Position numbers and translations under genes: made by a program. DNA of 64,000 nt from Cladocopium goreaui (lineage: Eukaryota; Sar; Dinophyceae; Suessiales; Symbiodiniaceae). The DNA lies in assembly GCA_947184155.2 (NCBI GenBank), contig CAMXCT020003668.1, positions 47,501-111,500 on the forward strand, in the 5' to 3' direction. Below the pieces are notes generated by a model. That model searched no databases. It saw nothing but the letters and a program-made list of their open reading frames with translations, and was not told the DNA's origin. This document shows, piece by piece, positions 51,072-62,033 of this stretch; position 1 is the first letter of the stretch; each line of letters starts with the position of its first letter.

Positions 51072-51182
51072 TACCCTCTGGTAAACATACAAAAAACTAT
51101 GGAAAGATCCACCATTTTTCATGGGAAAATCCACTATAAATCACCATTTTCAATAGCAAACTGTTGACATAACCAGAGGGTA
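51072..51182. mobile_element. Family-1 element with mismatched arms
   Basis: Left ACATACAAAAAACTATGG, right AGCAAACTGTTGACATAACC. Same combination as 4804-4915. Confidence 0.88.
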
Positions 51183-51228
51183 ATCCCCAAATTGCCTCTG
51201 GTGGATTCAAGTTGATTTTCGTTAGGCA

Positions 51229-51338
51229 TACCCTCTGGTGAACATACAAAAAGCTATGGAAAATGGCTATAGAAATAGTGGATTTTCCCATTAAGAATGG
51301 TGGATCTTTCCATTGCTATGTTAGTTCACCAGAGGGTA
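51229..51338. mobile_element. Family-1 element with matched end changes
   Basis: CTGGTGAACATAC on the left and GTTAGTTCACCAG on the right: the A-to-G change of the usual GGTAAAC is matched by the complementary change on the right, though the inner arms are of different types. Confidence 0.9.
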
Positions 51339-51424
51339 TATTCCTCAACTTTGAGCAAGAAAATGCCAAGCTATTCAATCTTTACCCAGCTACTAAAGCT
51401 ATATTCCTACTTTGTGAATTAACT

Positions 51425-51538
51425 TACCCTCTGGTTATGACTAACATAGCCATGGTGTAGATGGCCCATAGAAATAGATGGTCTACCTATTAAAAATAGT
51501 GATTTTCCATGGCTATGTTCGTCATACGCAGATGGTAA
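51425..51538. mobile_element. Family-1 element, TTATGACTAAC arms
   Basis: TACCCTCTGGTTATGACTAAC to GTTCGTCATACGCAGATGGTA. Forward core. Confidence 0.88.
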
Positions 51539-51736
51539 ATCCCATTAAAGCAGGATTTGTTCTGCTCAAATCCACACAACATTGTTGGTTGAATCACTGG
51601 CAAAAAAATAGAAAACAATCCAGATTTGAATGATTGGAGCAGTGCCAATTTTCCAGTATTGTGAGCTGCTTGAGTTCTGCTCAGTTTATCATAGTGGGGA
51701 AGCCTTCCTACCCTGTGTCTATTTTGATTTTATGAA

Positions 51737-51922
51737 ATGCCAAATCCATATCATTATCCCATGGCCAAAACATGGATGTATATGGGTCATTGTCATCCGT
51801 CTCATTTTGGGAATCCTGAAGCATGGGCATCTGAATCCCTGCAGGATGGGGCCCCCAGTCGAGCTCGTGTTCAGTTACCTACAAAAAGTGGCGAAAAAGA
51901 CTATGGTTTATGGTTGATATAA
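51737..51922 (+). CDS. Open frame of uncertain reality
   Basis: GC-richer plus-strand frame (HPSHFGNPEAWASESLQDGA..., TKSGEKDYGLWLI-TAA). A second plus frame is open beside it. No borders or family. Confidence 0.25.
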   Translation: MPNPYHYPMAKTWMYMGHCHPSHFGNPEAWASESLQDGAPSRARVQLPTKSGEKDYGLWLI

Positions 51923-51965
51923 CGAGCTAGTTAATGATGTTAATGGTGGTTTTGTTATGGTTTAA

Positions 51966-52092
51966 TTTCAACCCTGGATTAATAAACCCCTAGGCTGTTT
52001 AATTGGGAGGTACCATTTAAGTATTCGATTATGACTATTGGAGGAGTACGCCCTTGATTAATAAACCATGGTTTATTAATCCGGGGTTGACA
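51966..52092. mobile_element. Family-7 palindromic element
   Basis: TCAACCCTGGATTAATAAACC and GGTTTATTAATCCGGGGTTGA form nearly perfect 21-bp arms. Internal order as in 1104-1249. Confidence 0.8.
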
Positions 52093-52325
52093 CTATAAAC
52101 CAACAAACATCACTGGGGAGCCTCATCCTAAATTATAGTTTTGGTTTATAAACCAGATTAATCCTTTGTTACACACCATCAGTACCATTAACTTATCCCA
52201 TTAACTTAGTGAAATATCCCATTTTCATATCCCATTATATCCCATATAGCTCATAGGATATATATATATGTATATATATATACACATGGGATATAATGGG
52301 ATCTAACTATATGAATCATAGGATA

Positions 52326-52445
52326 TACCCTCTGGTAAAGTATCATGAATCATAACTATGGAAAATCACCATTTTACAGCTGGGTGAATCCACTATTTCT
52401 ATGGGCCATTTTCAATGTCGCAAACTCTTAGTTTACCAGAGGGTA
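52326..52445. mobile_element. Family-1 element
   Basis: TACCCTCTGGTAAAGTATCAT to GCAAACTCTTAGTTTACCAGAGGGTA. The right end directly precedes the decamer array. Confidence 0.85.
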
Positions 52446-52446
52446 T

Positions 52447-52972
52447 ATCATTAAATTTCACTACATCCCATTAAACCCCATTAAACCCCATTAAACCCCA
52501 TTAAACCCTATTAAACCCCATTAAACCCCATTAAACCCCTTTAAAACCCATTAAACCCCATTAAACCCCATTAAATCCCATTTAACCTCATTAAATCCCA
52601 TTAAATCCCATTAAATCCCATTAAATCCCATTAAACCTCATTAAACCCCTTTGAAACCCATTAAACCCCATTAAACCCCATTAAATCCCATTTAACCTCA
52701 TTAAATCCCATTAAATCCCATTAAATCCCATTAAATCCCATTAAACCTCATTAAACCCCTTTAAAACCCATTAAACCCCATTAAACCCCATTAAATCCCA
52801 TTTAACCTCATTAAATCCCATTAAATCCCATTAAATCCCATTAAATCCCATTAAACCTCATTAAACCCCTTTAAAACCCATTAAACCCCATTAAACCCCA
52901 TTAAATCCCATTAAACCTCATTAAATCCCATTAAATCCCATTAAATCCCATTAAATCCCATTAAACCTCTAC
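52447..52972 (-). repeat. 10-bp repeat array with 110-bp higher-order period
   Basis: About 52 units of CCATTAAACC / CCATTAAATC type, the reverse complement of the GGTTTAATGG/GGTTTAATGA unit in the 11-14 kb array. The marker TTAAACCCCTTTAAAACCCA (or the TTGAAACCCA variant) recurs at 52531, 52641, 52751 and 52861: four copies of an 11-decamer, 110-bp unit. Confidence 0.96.
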
Positions 52973-53061
52973 CATTAACATATCCGATTTTCATATCCCA
53001 TGAAAAATCGCAGAATGGCTTGATGTTCATCCCATTTCATCCCGAATTGTTTTCGTCCCAC

Positions 53062-53134
53062 CTAGGAGCCGTTGGGCCGCAACATGGTGGGATCCGCGAC
53101 ACAGCGCGTGGAGCACGGAATTCACAGTAACCAC
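53062..53134 (-). CDS. PPR exon
   Basis: 73-bp GC-rich minus-strand exon with donor CTCCTAG^GTGGGA and acceptor candidate CACCGGAG^. It reads VVTVNSVLHALCRGSHHVAA then QRLL, a nearly complete PPR motif (VVTxNxxLxAL...G...AAxRLL). Same length as the exon at 56791. One motif per exon, as in the neighbours. Predicted RNA-binding repeat; target unknown. Confidence 0.68.
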
Positions 53135-53217
53135 CTCCGGTGGCCCAAGGAATAAATATGCAGAATACATGTGTGTCAACCAAGGTTTAATGGAATTTAA
53201 TGGAATTTAATGGGATT

Positions 53218-53324
53218 TACCATCTGGTTATTTAACATAGCCATGGAAAATCATCATTTTTAATAGGGACACCATCTATAAATGGGCCATCTACACCATG
53301 GCTCTGTTAAATAACCAGAGGGTA
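53218..53324. mobile_element. Family-1 element, second copy of the duplicated block
   Basis: TACCATCTGGTTATTTAAC to GTTAAATAACCAGAGGGTA, nearly identical to 50153-50259, flanks included. Confidence 0.88.
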
Positions 53325-53352
53325 ATGGGATGTAGTGAAATTGAATGATATC

Positions 53353-53469
53353 TACCCTCTGGTAATGACTAACAGTTTGTGACATAGAACATGGCCATAG
53401 AAAGTTCGTTGATTTACCCACTTAAAACTGGTGATTTTCAACAGCTATGTAAACGTTTACCAAAGGCTA
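53353..53469. mobile_element. Family-1 element, right end mutated
   Basis: TACCCTCTGGTAATGACTAAC to GTAAACGTTTACCAAAGGCTA. Confidence 0.8.
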
Positions 53470-53489
53470 ACCATGAACATGAGAATCTA

Positions 53490-53578
53490 ACAGAGGTATA
53501 GAGGTATAGAGGTATAGAGGTAGAGGTAGAGGTATAGAGGTAGAGGTGGAGGTATAGAGGTAGAGGTAGAGGTAGAGG
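53490..53578. repeat. (GAGGTATA / GAGGTA) repeat
   Basis: About 13 units of AGAGGTAT / AGAGGT between two family-1 elements. Confidence 0.9.
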
Positions 53579-53695
53579 TTAGCCTCTGGTAAACGTTTAC
53601 ATAGCTGTTGAAAATCACCATTTTTAGGTGGCTAAATCAACGAACTTTCTATGGCCATGTTCTAGGTCGCAAACTGCTAAATTACCAGAGGGTAA
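53579..53695. mobile_element. Family-1 element with mismatched arms
   Basis: Left CCTCTGGTAAACGTTTACATA, right GCAAACTGCTAAATTACCAGAGGGTA. Confidence 0.85.
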
Positions 53696-53937
53696 CGGCA
53701 ATCAATGATGATATAATTGGTTTCAACCATGAAAACATGTTATTTAATATTTAACGCAACGAAAACAAAGGGGAAGGATGACTCACCCTTCTACTTTACC
53801 CTAATTCATCTACCACGGAGAATTTCAGCAACAGGAACAGCCACCTACGACCAATACCCACTAATCAGACGCACTCGGGATATCATCAACAAACACAAGA
53901 ACTTATCTCCGAACAAAAGGGATACTTGAAACCGATA

Positions 53938-54193
53938 CTAAACCAAAAAGCGCCCCCCAAAAAAAATATGCCGAAACGCGCTTCCAGGATATAACAGCTG
54001 AACAAATGATGTGTCCTCCGTAATGTCCGTTTCAACTTTTTGGCATCTGTTACTATATTTTGTTGGCCGGGGTGTTTGATATGGGGCTAGCGCTCCGGAA
54101 TTAAGATCAACATGGGTCGCTGATGTTGGCGATTTAGAGGCGATCATGCGATTGCGAATGGTTGTTTTACATTGCCATGCTAGATTGTTATAA
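53938..54193 (-). CDS. Candidate terminal exon starting at a family-2 element
   Basis: On the minus strand the family-2 terminus CCACCAACCAG^T is followed by about 85 open codons: YNNLAWQCKTTIRNRMIASK..., NSGALAPYQTPRPTKYSNRC..., SFVQLLYPGSAFRHIFFGGR, ending at TAG (53938-53940). Protein-like and GC-richer than the flanks. No domain recognised. If real, its acceptor is supplied entirely by the element. Confidence 0.45.
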
Positions 54194-54285
54194 CTGGTTG
54201 GTGGTTTCAACCCCTCTGAAAAATATTAGTCAGTTGGGATTATTGTTCCCAATATATGGAAAACATGTTCCAAACCACCAACCAG
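54194..54285. mobile_element. Family-2 element
   Basis: CTGGTTGGTGGTTTCAACCC to TTCCAAACCACCAACCAG. Compact 92-bp copy with perfect 14-bp ends. Confidence 0.9.
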
Positions 54286-54652
54286 CATAAGTATCTTCCT
54301 CAAACTAGCTTGGGTTTAAGGGACAATCTATAGTCAGTGATGGGTTTTACATGGTTTTACATGAGTTTCCTGCCAATTTTTCATCCAAGTCTGGGAAAAT
54401 TGGGGGCCGGACTCCCGGCAAAGATCTTCCGGCTAAAAGTGGGAGCCACGTAGCCATCAAAGCCTGATCCCTTGGAAATTCTGCTGAATCCTCACTGATT
54501 GATCACAAAGATACCACCCAAAACGTCAAAAGTGACTGTTGAAACGGAAGCAAAGCAAAAAAACACCACACGATCATTTTCCTCGCTTCTTCGGAATCAC
54601 ATATTATCCCTACGTGATAAAACACCCCAAACAGGTGTTTCTATAAATCCAC

Positions 54653-54758
54653 CCTGGATATCAGCATTTCCCTTCTTTCCCTGGGTGGAAGACTCTGCGC
54701 TGCGCACCGTGGGTGTAATCTTCTTCTGCAGCAGGCTTTTAAACACCTGGCAATGGGC
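54653..54758 (-). CDS. PPR-like exon (second half of a motif)
   Basis: Minus strand, acceptor GCAGGTTAG^G and donor ATATCCAGG^GTGGAT. It reads AHCQVFKSLLQKKITPTVRS then AESSTQGKKGNADIQ. CQVFKSLLQKKITPTV resembles the helix-B-to-linker part of a PPR motif (A-x-x-VF-x-x-M-L-x-x-G-I-x-P-T). It lies between the PPR exons at 56.8 and 53.1 kb on the same strand, which supports the reading. Confidence 0.5.
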
Positions 54759-55136
54759 CTAACCTGCCCCAGATGTGGACTGTTTCTCAACCAACAAAGA
54801 TTGGACTTCATCAAGTAGCGGACTTGAAGTTCAAGCAGTGAAGAGAAAATTTGATGCGTGATTCACATCATAAACAATAACAGCTATCTGATCAACAATG
54901 ATGGTCCTTGCATCTCAAAGATGCCTGGAACGTCCCCATGTTAGGCAAATCATCTGGGATTTCCCCACCACGCTTACCAGGGAAATGAGACAATATTGAC
55001 CTAGGAATCACAGCATGGCCAACCCTCCTGCAATACCTTTACTTAGATCAAATCATAAGCAACGCAAATCGCAAACCGCAGCAGATTCTTCCTGTGATAA
55101 TTGCCACTTTGGATTGTTTCTCAATATAAAGGAAAT

Positions 55137-55237
55137 CTGGTTGGTGGTTTCAATCCCTCTGAAACATATGAGTTCGTCAGATTGGATCATGATCCCAGCT
55201 ATTGGGGAAAATAACAATCATGTTCCAAACCACCAAG
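55137..55237. mobile_element. Family-2 element, right end eroded
   Basis: CTGGTTGGTGGTTTCAATCC to ATGTTCCAAACCACCAAG. Confidence 0.8.
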
Positions 55238-55309
55238 TGGTACATAATGAAATGCTGTTCTCATGTACGCATGTAGACATATATTCTATATCTGTTTTCA
55301 GTGGTGAAA

Positions 55310-55470
55310 CCATGGTGAAACCGCACCATGGTCTGCGTATCGAATCATCTCCGGACCATGGCGGATCCGGGAGATCCGGGACCACTGGGGTGCCAGGTTC
55401 CTGGCGATGAACGCAGCCCAGTCCTGGGCCTTTCTCGCAGCGATTTTGTCGAAACTTTGTCGAAACCCTG
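55310..55470. CDS. Exon-like GC-rich island, strand undecided
   Basis: Minus: KAQDWAAFIARNLAPQWSRI then SRIRHGPEM after CTGCGAG^A. Plus: PWRIREIRDHWGARFLAMNA then AQSWAFLAAIL. Both are convincing peptides. GAAAGGCCCAGGACTGGG nearly repeats a word at 18.8 kb. No family recognised. Confidence 0.35.
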
Positions 55471-55660
55471 TGCTCCTGATTTTTTTTTCTGGTTTTCTCA
55501 TATGAAGCATCAAATCAGAACTGCCAAGCAATTTTTCCATCGAAATGTCATAACCCCAAGAAATGGGCAAAACATTTGGTCAAACACCAGCGAACCTTGG
55601 GATCATTTGAGGAACTCTTCCGGCTTGCTGTTAGGCTGAATTGTGTTGAATTGATTGCAT

Positions 55661-55773
55661 TACCCTCTGGTAAACTAACATATCTATGGAAAATCACAAT
55701 TTTTCATGGGTAAATCCACTATAAATTGTGATTTTCCATAGTTATGATAGTTATGTTAGTTTACCAGAGGGTA
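55661..55773. mobile_element. Family-1 element
   Basis: TACCCTCTGGTAAACTAACAT to GTTAGTTTACCAGAGGGTA. Nearly perfect palindrome with a small GTTATGATA duplication. Confidence 0.92.
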
Positions 55774-56102
55774 TCCTTATTGAATTGGATGGTTCGAAAA
55801 ATGAGCAATTCATCTGTGGTTCCCCGAGCCTTAGTATTTGACCCATACCCATATGTATGGGTTTACCCTCCGGTAATCAAACATTGGCTTGCTGGAAAAT
55901 CTCCCATTTGGTTCAATGATTTTCCGCGCTAGCCTCCACTATAGTTCAGGGACCCAAGCCAGCTTTGATTACTGGACATTATATTCATCCATATCATATC
56001 ATTTTTATGATCCTAGTTTTATTCCATTTTGATGCCTGTTAAGCACTATAAAACCATATATTCAATTGCCATTACTATCCCATGAATTCACCATATTGCT
56101 GT

Positions 56103-56215
56103 TACCCTCTGGTTATGTTTAACAGTTTGCTATTGAAAAATGACAATTTGGTTCGTTGACTTACCTATTAAAAATGGTGATTTTCTATATAGCTATGTTA
56201 ATTTACCAGAGGGTA
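56103..56215. mobile_element. Family-1 element with mismatched arms
   Basis: Left TTATGTTTAACAGTTTGC, right AGCTATGTTAATTTACC. Ends intact. Confidence 0.88.
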
Positions 56216-56219
56216 ACAT

Positions 56220-56770
56220 CCGATTAAATCCCCTTTGTTTGTTGCTTATATCCCCATGAAATATCCCCACAAGAGTTGGTCCTGAAAATATACCTACATG
56301 GATTTTCATGCCAATTCCAACATAAATCTAAACTAATATGACAATGTGTATATTATATTATTTGCTATATATATTTTTTAGTTTGGTTAAACAAGTGGAT
56401 ATTTTTAATAGGATATTAACCATTAATTCCCAATAGCTAAACAATATGTGATTGTAATATAGCCAATGCCTAATGGATTAGCTATATTTGGCAAATATCC
56501 TTAATATTCCATTAATGTGATTAGGATTATAATGGAGATATTGGCTAATCCCCATTTGTGGATGATAAGTCCCCTATGAAATCCCTCTATCATTATCCAT
56601 TATTAACAATCCATCATTGGGATATTGTTGTGACAATAAGATGATTAACCTCTACAAGTAAAACTATATCAATAATATGATTAATAATATTATGTTCCTT
56701 ATATTCATCATCCTATGACGATTATCCCATCTATCGTTATCCATCATTCACCATATTTCATCGCCTGACT
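56220..56770. other. AT-rich DNA, nothing recognised
   Basis: TTAATATTCCATTAATGTG and CATTATCCATTATTAAC words. No coding or element signal. Confidence 0.5.
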
Positions 56771-56790
56771 TTCCGACCCCACGGCCACAC

Positions 56791-56863
56791 CTGCACGGAC
56801 AACTGCCACTGGGACCCTTCGGCTAAAGCTGACAGCAGCGCGTTGTGCGTCACCACACTCGGC
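56791..56863 (-). CDS. PPR exon
   Basis: 73-bp GC-rich minus-strand exon, acceptor CCACCGGCAG^G, donor CCGTGCAG^GTGTGG. It reads PSVVTHNALLSALAEGSQWQ then LSVQ. PSVVTxNALLSALAEGSQWQ is a typical PPR motif; a W at this place is common in dinoflagellate-type PPRs in my experience. Part of the series 62.1, 56.8, 54.7, 53.1 and 49.9 kb. Confidence 0.7.
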
Positions 56864-57572
56864 CTGCCGGTGGTGGTGGAGAGTAGTAACCAAAAAGTAC
56901 GAGGATATCATGGGTGAATGGGGATTTAATGCTATATTTGAAATATATTTGATGGTATATTTCATGGATTTGGGGGTTAATCAACAATAATAATGGGTTT
57001 ATACCGGTTCATATTATTCCAGTAATAATGATTGATAGTGATATAATGGGGATGTAACGGTTTAAGCAACTATATCAACTATAATGCTATATGTGTTTGT
57101 AGTAGAGGGAATATACTATAGTTGACTGGTTGTTATAGGGAATTACACCCATAGTTCATGATCTAATCCCTACGTACGGTGAGGACGCCGTTGACGATAG
57201 CTAAGTTGACGCACAGTTCACTTGGTGAATTCTATGGTTGAATTCTGCCGGTGAATCGGGTTCCATCTCAATGGTACTGTGTTTTTTTAACCACCGATTC
57301 TAAAGGTCTCCTGTAAAGTGTCCCATCTAATTCTGGTACCATCATGGATAAACATCATATCATACGGTGGATGGAAGAAATCCTGCACCACCAAAAGGAT
57401 GGTTAAAACCCTATAAATAATGGGATAAAGCACCTATGAACTGGTGCATGATTTTTTCCATCCACAGAATGACATGATAATAATTTTGGGGGATGAACAT
57501 CAACACACCAGCTATTTGGAATTCACCACGCGCCGTTTTGGTGTTCCCATGCCCAATTTTCTTCTTTTGGTA

Positions 57573-57698
57573 TACCCTCTGGTTATTTAACATAGCCATG
57601 GTATAGATGGCCCATAGAAATATGGCCCATTTATAGATGGTTTACCTATGAATAGCATGGTGATTTTCCATGGCTATGTTAGTCATAACCAGATGGTA
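57573..57698. mobile_element. Family-1 element with internal duplication
   Basis: TACCCTCTGGTTATTTAAC to GTTAGTCATAACCAGATGGTA. The core carries GATGGCCCATAGAAATATGG then GCCCATTTATAGATGG, two alternative core modules in series. Confidence 0.88.
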
Positions 57699-57699
57699 C

Positions 57700-59240
57700 C
57701 CTTAGAATATGTTTATTGGGTCTGGACGAAAAACATCCTGGACTCCCATCCTTGAAACTTATCAAAAAACTGTGCGTTAAATCATAGGATTTCATGAAAA
57801 ATGATGGCTATATTACTATCTAATTAGTGTTACTTAAAAAAAATCTGGTAAGAATCATTTAGTATAATATCATGTTATTAAATCCATGATATATCTTATA
57901 ACAATGCATTAAACACGTATTATGTGATTATATCATATAACATGCAAAAACCAAACATATCACTATTTTGATGATTGAAGCAACATATGTATATATATAT
58001 ACATCCCCGGGACATCCATATAAATGGGTGGAAAGAAACCATCGAACCAATAACAAGTCGTATTATTGGTTGTATACCCAGTATATTCCCATTCTGTATA
58101 TAAATATTATACATAACATCATATCAAAGAAATAATATCATATCGTTACGGCTGGTAAAACACCATTTTATCCCTGCTATATCCACATAAATGGCTTGGA
58201 AACGAAAACATAGCAATGAGATCCCAATTTTCATGGGTCCTTTTTCAAAATAATCGCAATACAATATCATAACAATATAGCATCAGTTAACCAACTAATA
58301 TCACCGTTCTTATCTATTTTCATTGGATATCCCAGTACAGTTCATATTGTACAGTTGATTGCTACTGGTATCCCAGTCATATCCAAAATGAAGGTTGGGA
58401 CTTAATCGAAAACATTGGTTATTCATAAATAATAACCAATGACTGTATATCAATATCCAATTGTTGATTCTTTATTCCCATGTCATTTTCAGGACTTAAT
58501 ACGGGATATCAAGCAACTTATCGAACCAGTTATCATTAATGGGAAAACAATAGCAACACCAATAGCAATACCAATAGCAATGGTACTGCCAATATTCAAT
58601 ATCCCATTAAAATATCCAATCATACTCATATCCCAATAATATCAAATTAATATTCAATACTGACTTTAGATATCCCATGAATATCCAATGAGACTACCCA
58701 TGATATCATGTTCATTAACCCATGACTGTATATTAATATCCAATATGATTGTTTATCCCCATGTCATTTGGACTTATTATTATCCAGTGAATATTATCAA
58801 CAAATCAACATCATTTAACATTATTTATTTTTTCATAGTATCCCATTTATATTATCCAATATATATTCTCTATTATCATTGTATAATGATTGAATATTTT
58901 CATATTATCCAACATATATTATCTATTCTCAATAATATCCCATAAATATGATCTATCAATAAATGTATCTATGAATAATTATCTATTCTCGATATATTGT
59001 AGAATATCAATGGAATAATAGCCTGTGAATATCCAATCTTAATATGCATGTGATTTTCATTGGGTATCAACAATTTTCTATAGGTCAATCACCATTTGCT
59101 AAAGGTAAATCATGTATATCTATAGGCCATGGCTTTTCTATGTTAGTTTAGCCCACGGTAACTATGGGACTCCAGCCTGTATCAACATGTCCCAATGTCC
59201 AATCAATGGGATTAACATTATGATAATTTTCCACTGAATT
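57700..59240. other. AT-rich DNA with repeated CAATATCCAAT words
   Basis: 58436-58500 and 58720-58775 are diverged direct copies (ATGACTGTATAT, AATATCCAAT, CCCATGTCATTT). A decayed family-1 copy lies at 59076-59160 (ATGTTAGTTTAGCCCACGGTA). No gene supported. Confidence 0.5.
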
Positions 59241-59245
59241 ACTAT

Positions 59246-59361
59246 CTGGTTAGTGGTTGAGCCCTACCCCTCTGAAAAATGATGGACGTCGTCAGTTGGG
59301 ATGATGACAGTCCCAATATATGGAAAGTCACAAAAGTCCATGGTTCCAGACCACCAACTAG
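59246..59361. mobile_element. Family-2 element with 4-bp TSD
   Basis: CTGGTTAGTGGTTGAGCCCT to GGTTCCAGACCACCAACTAG. CTAT borders both ends (59242-59245 and 59362-59365). Confidence 0.85.
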
Positions 59362-59598
59362 CTATACAGATTGAATCACTATAATTACTATGATTTTCCA
59401 TTGAATTACTAGAATTTTCCATGCACAAATTCCACTAAAAGACATTAATCCCTCGAGTTACCATGTCCCTCCGGTTTGGTCCCTATTGAATTCCCATCAT
59501 TTTATCATATCCTATGAACATATCCATACAATGCATGTGATTCTCATTGGGTAACACCAACAGCAATAGCAATAGCAATATTTTGATATTAAGAGCAT

Positions 59599-59721
59599 TA
59601 ATCTGGGTAAATTATAATATTTCACTAACCTGAATTAAGGCCATTTGGGGATGATTCCGCCTATTAATCATGATTTCCAGTGAGGTCGCAGTGAGGTCGT
59701 TATAATTTACCCAGGTTAATA
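59599..59721. mobile_element. Family-6 element, intact copy
   Basis: TTAATCTGGGTAAATTATAA and TTATAATTTACCCAGGTTAA form 20-bp arms with one mismatch. Internal GTGAGGTCGCAGTGAGGTCG is a tandem. Confidence 0.8.
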
Positions 59722-59983
59722 TCCCATCATTTTCATTGGGAAATGAACCATGCTATTAAGAAAACCAGGTCAGTATATATTGGATAATGATATCATACTA
59801 TGCAATATTAACCATATGATTTTCAGAACTAACTGATTGTTATCAACCAATATTAACCAATATTAACCTACGTGTGTTAACTGATGCAACAACTGATTAT
59901 TAGAGTATATAACCAGTTGTACTATTGTGTATTAATAACCATATTATCAATATACCCATGATATTAATGGTACTAATGCTATT

Positions 59984-60091
59984 CTGGCTGGTGGTATACC
60001 TACCCCATTGAAAAATATATGACTTCGCCAGTTGGGATGATGATTCCCAATATATGGAAAAATAAAATTCATGTTCCAAACCACCAACCAG
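59984..60091. mobile_element. Family-2 element in a duplicated block
   Basis: CTGGCTGGTGGTATACCTAC to TTCCAAACCACCAACCAG. It is followed by ATATTATTGGTGACATCCCT, exactly as after the 30367 copy. Confidence 0.85.
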
Positions 60092-60116
60092 AAATATTAT
60101 TGGTGACATCCCTATG

Positions 60117-61925
60117 ATATAGCATCATTAACCATCATTAACAATCATTAACCAGATATATATATATGTGTGTATATTCATTTCCAAAGAACCCAATTCC
60201 TTTCAATTCCTTTCCAAAGAACCCAAAATCTTCAGCGTCTCCAATTTGATCAACGCTTCTAGAGACCATATATCCCCATCATTAAGCATCATTAAGCATC
60301 ATTAACCATCATTAACCAGATATATATATGTGTGTATATTCCTTTCCAAAGAACCCAATTCCTGTCAATTCCTTTCCAAAGAACCCAAAATCTTCAGCGT
60401 CTCCAATTTGATCAACGCTTCTAAAGACCATATATCCCCATCATTAAGCATCACTAAGCATCATTAACCATCATTAACAATCATTAACCAGATAAATAAA
60501 TATATATATATATACGTATATTCCTTTCCAAAGAACCCAATTCCTTTCAATTCCTTTCCAAAGAACCCAAAATCTTCAGCGTCTCCAATTTGATCAACGC
60601 TTCTAGAGACCATATATCCCCATCATTAAGCATCACTAAGCATCATTAACCATCATTAACAATCATTAACCAGAAATATATATATATATATGTATGTATA
60701 TTCCTTTCCGAAGAACCCAATTCCTTTCAATTCCTTTCCAAAGAACCCAAAATCTTCAGCGTCTCCAATTTGATCAACGCTTCTAAAGACCATATATCCC
60801 CATCATTATATATATATGTATATTCCTTTCCAAAGAACCCAATTCCTTTCAATTCCTTTCCAAAGAACCCAAAATCTTCAGCGTCTCCAATTTGATCAAC
60901 GCTTCTAGAGACCATATATCCCCACCATTAAGCATCACTAAGCATCATTAACCATCATTAACAATCATTAGCCATATGTATATATATATGTATGTATATT
61001 CCTTTCCAAAGAACCCAATTCCTTTCAATTCCTTTCCAAAGAACCCAAAACCTTCAGCGTCTCCAATTTGATCAACGCTTCTAGAGACCATATATCCCCA
61101 TCATTATATATATATGTATATTCCTTTCCAAAGAACCCAATTCCTTTCAATTCCTTTCCAAAGAACCCAAAATCTTCAGCGTCTCCAATTTGATCAACGC
61201 TTCTAGAGACCATATATCCCCATCATTAAGCATCACTAAGCATCATTAACCATCATTAACAATCATTAACCAGATAAATAAATATATATATATATACGTA
61301 TATTCCTTTCCAAAGAACCCAATTCCTTTCAATTCCTTTCCAAAGAACCCAAAATCTTCAGCGTCTCCAATTTGATCAACGCTTCTAGAGACCATATATC
61401 CCCATCATTAAGCATCACTAAGCATCATTAACCATCATTAACAATCATTAACCAGAAATATATATATATATATGTATGTATATTCCTTTCCGAAGAACCC
61501 AATTCCTTTCAATTCCTTTCCAAAGAACCCAAAATCTTCAGCGTCTCCAATTTGATCAACGCTTCTAAAGACCATATATCCCCATCATTATATATATATG
61601 TATATTCCTTTCCAAAGAACCCAATTCCTTTCAATTCCTTTCCAAAGAACCCAAAATCTTCAGCGTCTCCAATTTGATCAACGCTTCTAGAGACCATATA
61701 TCCCCACCATTAAGCATCACTAAGCATCATTAACCATCATTAACAATCATTAGCCATATGTATATATATATATATATGTATGTATATTCCTTTCCAAAGA
61801 ACCCAATTCCTTTCAATTCCTTTCCAAAGAACCCAAAACCTTCAGCGTCTCCAATTTGATCAACGCTTCTAGAGACCATATATCCCCATCATTAAGCATC
61901 ACTAGGCATCATTAACCATCATTAA
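60117..61925. repeat. Tandem array built from an LRR-exon fragment, 782-bp higher-order unit
   Basis: Eleven units, each with TTCCTTTCCAAAGAACCCAA, AATCTTCAGCGTCTCCAATT, TGATCAACGCTTCTAGAGAC and CATATATCCCCATCATTA plus a variable TA run. Unit lengths vary (about 118-182 bp). Landmarks at 60571 and 60751 recur at 61353 and 61533, a 782-bp period. On the minus strand each unit reads SLEALIKLETLKILGSLERN-stop, an LRR remnant. Confidence 0.93.
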
Positions 61926-62033
61926 CCAAATATATATGTATATTTAAAATATTATAAATAATACACCGTTCAATTCATAAATAGTACACCATTATGTGTA
62001 TATATCCCCATGATATTCCCATGATTTCAGCAC

